Shown piece by piece: positions 22,966 through 34,187 of a DNA stretch of 64,000 nt. Every line of letters starts with the position of its first letter. Position 1 is the first letter of the stretch. This stretch comes from Megaustenia siamemsis (taxonomy: Eukaryota > Mollusca > Gastropoda > Stylommatophora > Ariophantidae): positions 60,314,626 through 60,378,625 of the forward strand of contig JAVIAB010000092.1 of assembly GCA_032433765.1 (NCBI GenBank). Reading direction: 5' to 3'. The notes below the pieces were generated by a model. That model was not told the origin of the DNA. It did not search any database and saw only the letters and a program-made list of their open reading frames with translations. The position numbers and the translations under genes were made by a program.

Positions 22966-24229
22966 TTGTGCATATTCTTTTTTCAAATCTATTTTTGTAT
23001 GTTAGTCTGTCATTGTTATCCACTTATTTCTGAGTGGAATGAAGTGGTTAACTTAAAAAAATGCCTGCATCATGTTTTGCATAAGCTTGTCATAAGTTTT
23101 GTCATAAACATGGTTTGCTTAACTGCTAATTATAACAGTTGGGGCTAAATTAATTTTCATTAACATGTTCAATAACATTTAATACACTTTGAAAAAAAAC
23201 AACTTGTTTTGACCAAATAAATGCTTAAAAATCTCTTTCAGCATTTATATACAAAATACATTGTAGCATGGTTAGTTTTCAACAGATTTTATAATATGGT
23301 TTGTAATTCTTAAGATAAATGAATGTGCTCTTATTATATTGAAATTATATAAAAATTATGTTGAAAGAAGGATTTTAGCAAATGAATTAAGAAACAAAAG
23401 TGACAACCTCAGCAGTATGTCGGTATATATGATAAAGACATTCTATGTAGTCAACAGTATGTAGGAACTAATCAGTTACCTTATCCTCTTATTGTGATGC
23501 TTTTAGCAAAACTCAGACTTTTGATGTCATTTCATACAGTTTTTCCTCTTTACACACTATTCCATTTTTGTAGCAATTTTTGTGTTTTGGGCTGGAATAT
23601 TTGGTCTAGCATTTGTTCCTTCATTCCTTGCTTTCCTATAATCATCTGCAGTTTCTTCATTTCCTATAAAATAGTCTAGTTTTAGAGACATACATTTGTA
23701 AACAATGAAGCGGATTTACAGGAGATACAAATTGTCCCAGGATTGTAGCTAATAGGGATAAACAACAATAAGCACATCATCTAATGTAGGTATTATTTTG
23801 AATGTGATGGTGACAGGTTAGAGCCATCACAAATCCAACTCTTTATGGCAATATTCTGTGGGATCTGTTCTGTATCTTCTTTTTCTGTATTTTGCCTGAC
23901 AATCACTCTTTCTAATTTTGCCTTTTAGTGTTACAGAGACGAGGTGTGTACTCTTCTGACTTTAGTTAGTTGTGTTACTTGAGATTTTGTCATGTTGAAT
24001 TTACTGTCAATAGCTGGTGTTAAGACTACATTTTTTTTTCTCAAGGTTTCATTTCTAATGTGTATTTTTTCTAGTTTTATTTACAGCTTTTCTTATACAT
24101 TTAATTTTACATGCTGTTATTTCATGCTTGTGTCTTTAAACAATTTATTCCTCATCATCATTGATCTTTAAGACATTCAAATGGCATAGATGTGCTGATA
24201 TTTACAGCATTCTGCAATATTTTATGTCA
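22966..24229. other. Intergenic, nothing recognised
   Basis: AT-rich sequence without a convincing frame or repeat. Confidence 0.35.
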
Positions 24230-24786
24230 TGAGGAACTGGATTTGAACTGGACTACAAAGGACAAGAGGTAGGGTTTGATCCAAACCGACGGCTTCCGGT
24301 TCACCCAGCCTTTAATGGGTACCAGATTTTTTTCTGGGAAAGTAAAGCGGCACGGGCGTAATACTGACCACATTACCCTGAAAATCATGTGCTGAAGGTC
24401 TGTAAAATTTATGGTCACTAACACCATACACCCGACTGGACTACCGACGTTCTGACAACCCGTGTTCAATTCCCGCTGGGAACAGTATGAATTGTACTCG
24501 TGATTGAAAAAAAAAAATACCCCCACTGTCGACCCAGCCATTGGCAGAAATGGGTGCCAGGGTATTACCCTGGCAAGGTGAGGAATGTTGCTTCGCATCT
24601 GAGTTTCGATGCTTGAGGCAACACTGTCCAGAAATTCCGAACATTTCAGGATAGGCGGCCGAGCACATATGGGTGTAAACTCGCGTGCTAAGATGCTGGT
24701 TCAAGTCTCGTACTTTACCTTTACCTCCCTATATTCCCTATTGACGGGGGTACTTTAATTTTTTTTTTACTGTGAGGAACTGGATT
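24230..24786 (+). mobile_element. tRNA-derived SINE (family S1), 5' truncated, split by another SINE
   Basis: TGAGGAACTGGATT flanks it at 24230-24243 and 24773-24786. The body 24244 to about 24433 matches family S1 from GAACTGGACTACAAAGG onward, so the first 30 bp or so of the tRNA-like head is missing. The S1 3' end resumes near 24725 (TTCCCTATTGACGGGGGTAC). Between them lies a separate insertion. Confidence 0.82.
24434..24725 (+). mobile_element. SINE-like insertion nested in the S1 copy
   Basis: About 290 bp interrupt the S1 SINE between ACACCATA and TTCCCTA. The insert carries a B-box-like GTTCAATTCCC near its start and GACCCAGCCATTGGCAG, which recalls the S1 CACCCAGCC segment. A second tRNA-like patch with GGTTCAAGTCTC lies near 24697. 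Its family is not otherwise present in the window and its ends are approximate. Confidence 0.5.
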
Positions 24787-26019
24787 GCCTTTCCTTTTTT
24801 TTTTTTTATCCCTAATTGCTTTGCAAAGCTGGTTAGTCTTTTCAGAGGCACCATGCGATCTTGATAAATTTTGGTTCATTGATCCTTATATGTGCAGTCA
24901 GCTGTGAGTCTTTACACTAAACTTCTTGCTCAATCAAAAGTAATTTGTTAAGATTCAATTTTGAATTGTTCAATTATGAAATCTATGAATGCACTTCATT
25001 CATGTATATGGTGATCTCTGTTTCAAATTTGTAGAATTACATTGAAACTAGCTAGATTAATTTGTATCTGTTTTGTCTTTAAAGAGACTTAACTTTTTCT
25101 TGTAATGTCTTTAAGTTTTGTTAGCTGGCTGCCACTATCCAAATCTTTGTTAATTTGTAAATACTGCCAGTACTTTTGGTGGTCTTGCTGCAGATATAAC
25201 TAGTCATTAGAAGTCATTTAGATTCATAGCGGACAGTTGATGTAGAACATACCAGGGTAAGTGTTTCCTTTAATAAATCATTGTAACTCTTGAATGAAAG
25301 TTTGGTTTAGATGGAACTGTTAATGAGATAGAACGATGTATTAGATTTCACTGAAATGATTCATTATTGGAACAAAAATCCTGTTACAGAAAACTTGTTG
25401 ATGTCAGAACTTGTATTCTTTCTGATAACAACATGTCTTTACTAAACAGAATGAGAATCACTTATACACAGAAATTATTATTTATTTTATAAATGGTTTT
25501 GTTGTACATTATGTGCTTGTTGTATATTTAAATTATATTAACTGTTTACTTTGATTTACTTTTATACAAAATACCATATTCTCTACTATGTAATCGGCTC
25601 TATTGTATAACCTAGATATGTTTTGGAAATTGTTGAGATGATATATTATTATGAGATATGCAATTTGATTAAAGTCAACTTTTGCAGTGTTTAGTCTGTG
25701 ATGTTAAAAAAACAAATCATAATTTTCTGCTACCGAGAGATTGTTACATACTGTGATTATGACCCAACTTATTCTTTTATGCATATTTTATGTGCATGTA
25801 TTTTTATTATTTTTTTCAAAATGGCGACAGAACAAGCTGTGTTTCTTCAGTGTTAAGTGTGTACTTAGTGTACTTAAAAATAAAATTATTTTAACAATAA
25901 TATACTCCATCAATTTCATGTGCGTTAAGGTGATCCTGTGACAGACACAGCAAGCCAATAGGAGAGTCATTCTTTTCATTTTTACCAAGCTAAATAATTT
26001 ATAATGAGGAGATTATAAC
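24787..26019. other. Intergenic, nothing recognised
   Basis: AT-rich sequence. No conserved frame, RNA gene or repeat family was recognised. Confidence 0.35.
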
Positions 26020-27535
26020 AATGGCGATTGGTGAAGACTCATTAATTCACAACAAGCCAGGTCTTCAAACGAGTTACAACAAATCAAAGCTAAGTGTGAA
26101 CAACAAGATAGGAACACAGCAGACTTAGGAAATAGATTAGTAGAAATTATAGAGGAAATGGAATAGAGAAGAATTAAAATATTAGGGGTAGCTGATGTAA
26201 GATTTAAAGGAAGTAGTAGTAAGAAAGTTCATAGAGGATTATGTTTATTCATTTGGGAAGAACAGGACAAAAAATGGAATAGAATTTATCATGCATCGAG
26301 AAATAATAAACTGTATTCAAGGCATCCGCAACAATTAAGAATGATAATTTTAACAATGAAAATAGGGCAGCAAGCAGAAACATATATACAAATATATGCA
26401 CCATGCATTGATAAACAGATGGATGAATTTTTTGTTGAGGTGTCAGATGAATTAGGGAGAGTAGATAGAATCAACAAACTATATGTAATGGGTGACTTTA
26501 ACAAAAATTTGGTATCAACAAAGAAAATTATGAACTGTATCTAGGTCCCCATGCTGCAAAGCACAGTGAAAGAAATGAGAACAGTCAAAGAATATTAGAC
26601 TTGTGTAGCCAACTGCAGCTTTGTTTTACAAACACTTTCTATGATCACAGAGAATCATAACGTTACACATGGTATAAGTGGAAGAACATAAATGTTAAAA
26701 GCCAGATTGATTATATTTTAACAAGAGTGAAAGGATGATACAACATTCTAGATGCAACAGCAATACCAAACAGCCTCTGTGACACTGATAATAAGATTGC
26801 AATTCTAACAGCCAGGATAGATATAGTCAAGAATAAAAGGAAAATGCAGACTAAAAATCAAGGCCTTATCAAGCTGGCAAACCTTTTAAATGAAGGAATA
26901 AAAGAGCAATTGTAACAGACAGTAGAAACAGCATTTAAACAATTACCATCAGAAGTGAGCAATGTGGAGGAGGAATGGAAAAAATATAATCAACTTTAAT
27001 CAAAAAGGCAGAATTATGTGTGAAACGGGAGAGTGAAAAGAGCCAAAATGAGAACAAACATACACCATGGTGGAGTGAAGAAGTAAAAGAAGCAGTTAAG
27101 AAGAAAAATCACTTATATAGAGTACAGATACAATCACAAAATGAAGATGTAATAAATTACACGATTCAACACAGAAACCAACAGAATAGTCAAAAGAGAA
27201 ACCATGGGAGTAACTTCAAAGAGACATTAACAGAAAATAAATTTTTTTTTTTTTACAAAACAGAAGTATAAGAGAAAGAGATTAAATCTATAACCAATAT
27301 GAAATAATTAATAACCAAAAGGAAATACTTCAAGGAGCTTCTCAATCCCCTAGAGAAGATACAGAATATAACAACACAAGACCAGCAAATGGCATCACTA
27401 TAAAGAGAAATGCTACTGTCAGAGGTAGAAAGGGAAGTTAAACAGTCGCTGAAATACAAAACCCCAAACGAGCAGATAGATTACCAGCAGATATAATCCA
27501 AGCAGCCAGAGTGTTTAGCAGTAGATGATTTACTG
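26020..27535 (+). mobile_element. Decayed LINE fragment: endonuclease and linker
   Basis: Broken frames give an APE-type endonuclease: NKLYVMGDFNKNLVS (26480-26530), ERNENSQRILDLCSQLQL, YTWYKWKN and SQIDYILTRVKG. Then comes the linker typical of these LINEs (NKHTPWWSEEVKEAVKKKN) and the RT entry (YFKELLN, EVEREVKQSLKYKTPN). It lacks the RT core and 3' end, and its right edge abuts the dispersed repeat at 27535. Confidence 0.75.
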
Positions 27536-27825
27536 TAGTCCTGGCACATGCCAAAAGACATAAGGTGAAACCGCACTAAAAATGAACACAGCCATCTGTT
27601 CCCCATCATACAATATCAACATTCATAGTAAACAATTGGAATATCAAAAGACGATCCGGATGAAAAACACAGCTCACGGTGTGCACAGAGCACTTATCTC
27701 AGTAGCTCTGGCAGCAAGCCGGACTTGGAATATGAGAAAACTGCAACAAGAAATATTTTTCAAACACAGCCTTTAACGGTTCCTGCTGCTTGTCTGCCAT
27801 ATTGACCAGAAGTCTTGACAATGAG
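27535..27825 (-). repeat. Dispersed repeat of unknown type, inverted copy of 49870-50150
   Basis: The complement of this segment matches 49870-50150 over about 280 bp. Shared blocks include GTCAATATGGC, TTCTTGTTG, CAGTCCGGCTTGCTGC-like sequence, GAGCTACTGAG, GTGAGCTGTGTTTTTCATC and CCTTATGTCTTTTGGC. Read on the minus strand, an ATG in CAATATGGC opens a 33-codon frame (MADKQQEPLKAVFEKYFLLQ). The other copy has MADRRLEPLRLCLKKCF then a stop. It belongs to no family I recognise. Confidence 0.7.
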
Positions 27826-28170
27826 TGAAGCTGCCAAACCTCGACATCCAAATGTATACAAGAGAAGTGGAGTATGAGATGTATTTTTATTCAGGTTTTA
27901 TTGGCTTTATTATTATTTATGAATTATTATTTTACTTTTTACACAGATTAAGTGTGTACTTTTGCACAGATCCTATGCAGTGTCCTATATTTGTCAAATT
28001 ATAAATGCACTTAAATTATTTAGTCAGGTGTGCTATTATCATTTTTAATATTATTTTCTTTCAGTAGATAATTCTATCTATCTATTGACCTTTCGAGCCG
28101 TAACCGGCCCATAGGGCGTAGACCAAGATACACCTTCTCCTATATGAATTTTTGTTCTAGCAGTTTTCTT

Positions 28171-30339
28171 TTAAAGATATTTTATCAAATCTCGCCATCT
28201 GTCTCTGTTCTGTGCAAGCAGTTCTATCTCATTGAGGGAGCCGATTCCTGCTGCTCTTGCCTCTCTCATCAATGTTCTTCTCAGTGTCTCCCTGGGTCTT
28301 CCTCTTTTTCTTTTACCTGTTGTTTCCCATATGAGGGCTTGCTTTGCTATTCGATTATTATCTCTTCTCATCACATGTCCAACGTATGACCATCGTCTTT
28401 TCTTTATTACTGAAGATATTAGTGGTTGATTGGCGATTTCTCTAATTTCCTCGTTTGTTTTGAATTCGTTCCATTCTATACCAAGTATTTTCCTTAGACA
28501 TTTATTTTCGAATGCGTTCAACTTTGTTTCTATATCTCTTGTTGTTTTCCAGCTTTCACACGCATACGTAAGGGTTGATAGTACATTTGATTTGAATAGC
28601 CTAAGTTTTGTGTTTGTGCTAATGAGTTTTGATTTCCACAACTTTTCAAGGCTTCTGAAAGACATTGCTGCTTTAGCCAGTCTGATTCTAATTTCTTTGC
28701 TCGTATCCCCTTCTCGATCAATGTGACTTCCAAGATAGATGAAGTGATCGATCTCTTCTACTGGTTTGTTTTCCATGTATATTTTGTCACTTGTTGGAAT
28801 TAAACTTTTCATGACTTTAGTCTTTTCATGATTGACCTCAAGCCCAATTTTGCTGGCTATTGATGATAGTTCATTTGTGTTTTCCTGCATCGTTTTTATC
28901 TGATTGCTGATAAGAACTATGTCATCAGCAAAGTCCAGGTCCTCCAAATGGTCTCCTTGTATCCATTCGATGCCTTTATTACCAGTGCAGCATTTCTTCA
29001 TTATGAAGTCCATAACAATTCCAAATAACAAGGGCGATAAAATACATCCTTGTTTAACCCCAGTTTCTATTGGGAAACATTCGCTCAGTCCTTCCTCTGT
29101 TCGAACTGCACATGTGTAACCATCATACATGTCTTTGATAATATTTATGATTTTTGATGGTAAGCCATATTGCTTCAGAATTTTCCACAAAGAATCTCTA
29201 TGAATACTATCAAATGCTTTTTTGAAGTCGATGAAGTTAAGTACAAAAGGTTTTTGCTTTTCAATGTGTTCCTCCAATATAAGTCGTAGAGTGAAAATGT
29301 GGTCAAGACAGCTTCTCCCTTTTCTAAACCCAGCCTGTTCTTCACGCATTACTGTATCTATTGAATCCTTTATTCTATTTAGGATGATTTTACAGAATAA
29401 TTTTGAGGCAACTGACAAAAGTGTCACGCCTCTCCAATTGTTACAATCTCTAAGATTGCCCTTTTTTGGGATCTTAACAATGATTCCTTTTTTCCATTTA
29501 TGAGGCGTCTTCTCTGTTTTCCAAATGATGTTGAACATTTTTTGGAGATGTATTAAATTATGGCTATCAATTGCCTTGAGGATCTCAGCTGTTAACTTAT
29601 CCTCTCCAGCAGCCTTGTTATTGGTCATTAGCTTTAAGGTGGTTTCTATTTCACTCAAGGTGAAGTCATCTAAATTTACATCTAATTCTGCTGCTGGTGT
29701 TTCAGCTTCAAAATCTATTAAACTGTGAGGTAGTGGACGGTTAAGAATTTCTTTGAAGTGTTCCGCCCAATGGGCTTTTATGTCTGCGCTTGTTGTTAGC
29801 ATTAATCCAGATTTGTCTAGAATTGGTGTTCCACTGGATGTATAGGTGTTTGTCAGCATCTTTTGTACAGTATAAAGAGTTCTGCTGTCTCCTGTAATTG
29901 CAGCTGTCTCTGCTTTCTCTGCCAAGTTGTCTATATAAGCTCTTGTATCTCTTCTTGCCGAACTTTTCACTTTGTTGTCTAATTCTTTGTATGTTGCTTT
30001 TGCCAGAACCTTTCCAAGATCTGTCTTTACATTAGTCATGGCTCTCTTCGCTTCTCTTCTTTCTTTGATGTATTTCCATGTGGTGTCTGAGATCCAAGCT
30101 CGTTTTTCCATTTTCTTCAGTCCAGCACTTGCTTCTGCTGCTGTCATTAGTATTTTGCTCTGTGAGTCCCACATTTCATTGATATCTAAGTCTATTTCAC
30201 CAAGTGCTGAATAACAATTACTTAGCTCTATGTTAAACTTTTCCTTTATTGCTTCATCTTTCAGTTTATGACTATCAATTTTATGTGTAATTGACCTCTT
30301 CTGTTGGTTTCTAAATTTTAATCTTATTTTCCAATGCAC
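28171..30339 (-). pseudogene. RTE-like reverse transcriptase, frame-shifted from its endonuclease
   Basis: A 722-codon frame. Numbering from its first codon: linker and RT entry 1-240, KAAGEDKLTAEIL at 242-254, FIDFKKAFDSIHRDSLWKIL at 369-388, GVKQGCILSPLLF at 427-439 and FADD at 470-473. The thumb and C-terminus include YLGSHIDREG, YACESWKTT, SYVGHVMRRDN and GKRKRGRPRETLRRTLM. It would copy its own RNA at a nicked target site. The first in-frame codon is GTG within endonuclease-coding sequence and no nearby ATG is evident, so it probably once continued the 30324-31112 frame. No internal stop is present. Confidence 0.9.
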
Positions 30340-31112
30340 AGGTTGTGGTTACTATTAACATCAGCACCTCTGTATGCTCTTACATCTATTAATGATGATC
30401 TGAATTGTTGTTTAATACATAGGTGGTCAATTTGATTTGATGTTCTATCATCAGGAGATATCCATGTTGTTTTGTGGATATTTTTATGTGGAAATAATGT
30501 CCCACCTATAACTAAATTTTCTATTAAACATAATTCTATTAATCTTTCTCCATTCTGACTTGTTGTATTACAGCCTTCTCTCCCCATCACATGTTCCACT
30601 CCTGCGTTATCTTGTCCTACTTTGGCGTTGAAGTCTCCCATTACAATTAAAAGATCGTGTTTTGGTATTTTGTTTATAAGTTGTTGCAGTTGGTTATAAA
30701 AATCATCCTTAACTTCATCATCAGCTTCGTTAGTAGGCGCATAACATTGAATAATTGAAAGTCTTCCATGTTTTGTTTTGTATCGTGTTCGTATCAGACG
30801 GCTATTTACCGGTTCCCATTCTAATAAACTTCTTGCAGCTTTGTCTGTCATCATTATGCCTACTCCTTCACGGTGTTTTCCATCTTCCCTTCCAGAAAAA
30901 ACTACTATTTTATTATCAATAGATCTCCTACCAGTTCCAGGCCAGCGCATTTCGCTTAATCCTAAAATATCTAGATCGTATCTGTCCATCTCGCTCGCGA
31001 CCTGTGCATGTTTCGTCGGAGCGGCCATTGTTCGCACATTCCAGAATCCTATTTTTGTTGTTGTTTTAGGGCCGAAAAAACTATCACTACTATCTACTGC
31101 TAATTTACACAT
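30324..31112 (-). pseudogene. RTE-like APE endonuclease domain
   Basis: 262 codons. GFWNVRTM at 22-29, LGLSEMRWPGTGRR with the catalytic Glu at 54, YSxR-like VFSGRED, IIQCYAPTNEADDE, GDFNAKVG at 159-166, NQIDHLCI and SNHNLCI near the end match the exonuclease/endonuclease/phosphatase fold that nicks target DNA. It ends at a TAA directly after GGAAAA, where the RT frame overlaps in the -1 register. One missing A, or slippage on the A run, would join them. Confidence 0.9.
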
Positions 31113-31606
31113 TCTGTATCAGGTCTACGTTTCATTAACAACATCGTTTTTACGATAGCGGCTTGTTAAACCTCTGATCAACGGTTCTATACCAAGCCGG
31201 AGAAAAATAATTCCTCCATTTTGGAAACAACCGGAAACGGAGTAGATAATTACAGCAACAAATATTGATCATGCACTATTTATTTGCTGAATGGAAAATT
31301 GTGTAATTAAAAACAGAATTTATACTAATTTACTTAAATTAGACAATAACATTATTCTGTTGATGCTTAGAGTATCTGTGAAGTTTTTGATATTTTTGTT
31401 ATCTTTTCAATACATGTCTTATCATTGTTGTTTAAAATAGTTTACATTTATGTTTAATTTTGTAATGGCAATTAATTACTTTTTCTCTTCCTGATGGCAT
31501 AAGTTGTTGAATTATTAGTATTCTTTTTTTTCATTTGAATTTGTCAAAATAAGGAAACTTTTATAATAATTATTTTGCATTTATATGTGTAATGTTATGT
31601 TTGTGT

Positions 31607-32169
31607 AGCTACTTAGCAGAATGGCTCAGGCAAAAGCAGCTTTCAAAAAAATGAGGAAGATACTGTGCAATCCATTTTTGACAATAGCAACAAGGAAAAG
31701 AGTTCTTAAATGTTATATAGAGCCAGTCTTAACATATGGATGTAAATCATGGACAATAGGACAACAGACAAGAAAATCACTGGAGTTTGTAGAAATGTGG
31801 TTTTACAGAAGAATGTTGAGAGTACCATGGACAGCTAAGAAGAGTAATGAAAATGTTCTGAAAGAGGCCAAAGCAAAAAGAGAGCTAATTTCCAATATTA
31901 GGAAGAAACAATCATCATTTTTTTGGCCATGTAATGAGAAGAGAACAAATGGAATATATTGTAACAACTGGAAAAATTGAGAGACGAAGAGATAGAGGGA
32001 AGCAAAGAGAAAAAATACCAGACAGCTTAAGAGAATGACTTGGCAGAAGGTTAACAACAGAAATGATAAATAACTGTTGAGATCAAAAGTTGTGGAGAGA
32101 CATAATCACCTATGCCAGCAGGCCCTGTACTTGATGATGATGATGATGATGATGATGATGAGCTACTTA
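31607..32169 (+). mobile_element. 5'-truncated LINE, family Z, with 9-bp target duplication
   Basis: AGCTACTTA at 31607-31615 and 32161-32169 flanks 31616-32160. The coding part reads AKAAFKKMRKILCNPFLTIA, LTYGCKSWTIGQQTRKSLEF and RRMLRVPWTAKKSNENVLKE. It ends in nine GAT-type repeats. Very similar to the older copy at 6216-7835. Confidence 0.85.
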
Positions 32170-32365
32170 TTACTTTAAAAATTTATTCAGTGTTGATAAT
32201 TTATCTCATTTGTTGCTTTGTCATTAGTATATCAGGGTGCAAGCATTATTTCTGCACTTGATTTTTTCCACAAAAATAAGTCAATAAGTATACTCTACTT
32301 ATATTTTAGTTTTCCTTTGAGTCATCCAGATAGTATTAAAAAGAAAGTAAAGAGCCCTGTTGTGC

Positions 32366-32590
32366 CAAGTGGCGTATAGAGAATATGGTGTTAGTGACCA
32401 TAATTTTTATAGACTTTTGGCACATGATTTTGGGGTAATGCGGTCGGTATTACGTCCGCGTTGTTTTACTTTCCCAGAAAAAATCCGGTACCCCTTTAAG
32501 GCTGAGTGAACCTGGAAGCCGTCGATCAGGATCAAACCCGACCTCTTGTCAGTTGTAGTCCAGTTCACTAACCACTGAGCTAGTATACAT
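32366..32590 (-). mobile_element. tRNA-derived SINE, family S1
   Basis: The complement contains the A-box region AGCTCAGTGGTTAGTGAACT and a decayed B box. It also has the body motifs GGGTACCGGATTTTT and AAAGTAAAAC, and the 3' hairpin sequence CGCCACTTGGC. Several substitutions mark it as an older copy. Confidence 0.82.
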
Positions 32591-32860
32591 TATTTTATTT
32601 TCTATTGTATACAAGTCAGCATTATATTCCCCCTATATGTTATCAGTGTATCTCTTGAAGATATAGATTCTAGTTATTCCTGTAATGAATGAATACATTC
32701 TTCATATCCTTAATCTCAGGCACTGGGCATTAAATAATCAACCAGCTGTACTCTTATTTTGTTCCACATATATTTCCTACTTACGTTGTACATTTAGTCT
32801 AATACTTCTCATACATCAGTTCAGTGGAATTTTATTGTTAGTTGCAAGCATGAATTAGTC

Positions 32861-33110
32861 ATGAGCAGTCTGGTTGCGCTGTGGTAGCACATTCACCTGC
32901 CTATGTGTAGGTCCAGGATTCAAATGTCAGTTGAGGCACACACAAAATGTCAAATTTGAAAACTCTCAGGGTCCACCCACTTGCTTCAAATGAGTACCAG
33001 AAATATTCTCGAAGAAGGAGAGACAGAAAAAGAACCGGCCACACCTTTTAATGAAGTTGAGGCCTTGTACAATGAAACCACTACACAATTAATTACCAAA
33101 TTGTAATTGC
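32861..33110 (+). mobile_element. tRNA-derived SINE, separate family
   Basis: GGTTGCGCTGTGGTAGCACA resembles an A-box region. The B-box-like AGGATTCAAATG follows at the expected spacing. The body (ACTCTCAGGGTCCACCCAC, TGAGTACCAGAAATATTC) has the CACCC-AGTACCAG arrangement seen in the other SINEs. Only copy in the window; ends approximate. Confidence 0.55.
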
Positions 33111-34187
33111 TGTGGAATACCTCTACATATAACTTATTCAATCAAGGTTTGCCTTTTAATCAGAAATCAAATTTTCCTATTTGATTTTTCAGCCTATGCT
33201 TGTAATTGTTATAATGGTAGCTTATTACTTTTGTTGTTATGCAGTATTTACCTCTTTGCCTTAGCATATTTATATTTTACCATGACAATCATCTTGTGGG
33301 AGTTTTTTCTAAGATCTTGTCAGCAGCAAATATCTTCTTCAGTTTTAAAAATGAGATGACTGAAGCATAGTGATCAATTGCCCATTTCAAGCATAAAATA
33401 GAGCACAAGTGTTAGTTCTCTTGTGTGGAACAAAATTTCGGACATCCAGTGTTTACGTTTGTGTTAATGATGTAATGTTTTCTGAAATCCAGTGAATAAT
33501 TTTTCAAATTCAAACACAATTTTAGCAATTAAACTTACATTTTTATACATTTTAAAATTAAGCTTGTAATAACTTGTGATACAATGTTAATTTTCTTTTT
33601 GTTAATGAAAATACCTGAGAACAATACTAAGAACTACATTTTTATTTGTTTTTAGCCACACAGTTCAAATTCATAGCTTGCAGTTTCATTTTGTTTTTCT
33701 GCTGAACATTCCAGATCATGTTCTTTGTTTATTCATAAATAAACAATTTGTATATTGTGTCAAGGTTTACACAAAGGACTGCAATAATTACACCTTTCAT
33801 GTCTCTGTATCTGATTTCAGCAGGAATTTTATTTGCCTTCCCAATCAAAACACTCCTAATTCACTCTTTGTGCCATGCTATGGGAATGCAAGCGTTCAAC
33901 TGTTGATGTGATCCATACACACACATTTTCTAAGTTACCCAGAGCATTAATATACTTATGCCAATAGAGTCCATCAAGATGGGTTTTGACATAATAATGT
34001 TAAGAATTTTAAAATAAAATTATAACAAACAATAATAATTTTATACATGGAACAGAATAAGCATATCATACACATTCAAATAATCATTTTTTGGTGGGCG
34101 TGAGAAGATAAGAGTAGCACACATCATAAACAACAGGAAAAATTTATGAAGAGTAGATCAAGTGATGGAAAGCTAAAGTAAAGGTGC
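33111..34187. other. Intergenic, nothing recognised
   Basis: AT-rich sequence between two retroelements with no convincing gene or repeat. Confidence 0.35.

Larger units (their letters stand above)
28063..31251 (-). mobile_element. Full-length RTE-like LINE with target-site duplications
   Basis: AGTAGATAATT occurs at 28063-28073 and 31241-31251 and bounds a 3167-bp element (28074-31240). On the minus strand the order is a 130-bp leader starting CCGTTTCCGGTTG, APE endonuclease, reverse transcriptase and a 3' UTR of about 95 bp. The 3' UTR ends in the hairpin GCCGGTTACGGC, CTCGAAAGG and TAGATAGATAG. Compact size, a single endonuclease-RT frame, no RNase H and a short repeated tail fit the RTE group. 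A truncated, nearly identical sister lies at 34200-35145. Confidence 0.92.

Noticed and set aside
30778..31158. Plus-strand open frame opposite the RTE-like endonuclease
   Set aside because: It is the antisense shadow of a clearly conserved minus-strand endonuclease frame and has no motifs of its own.
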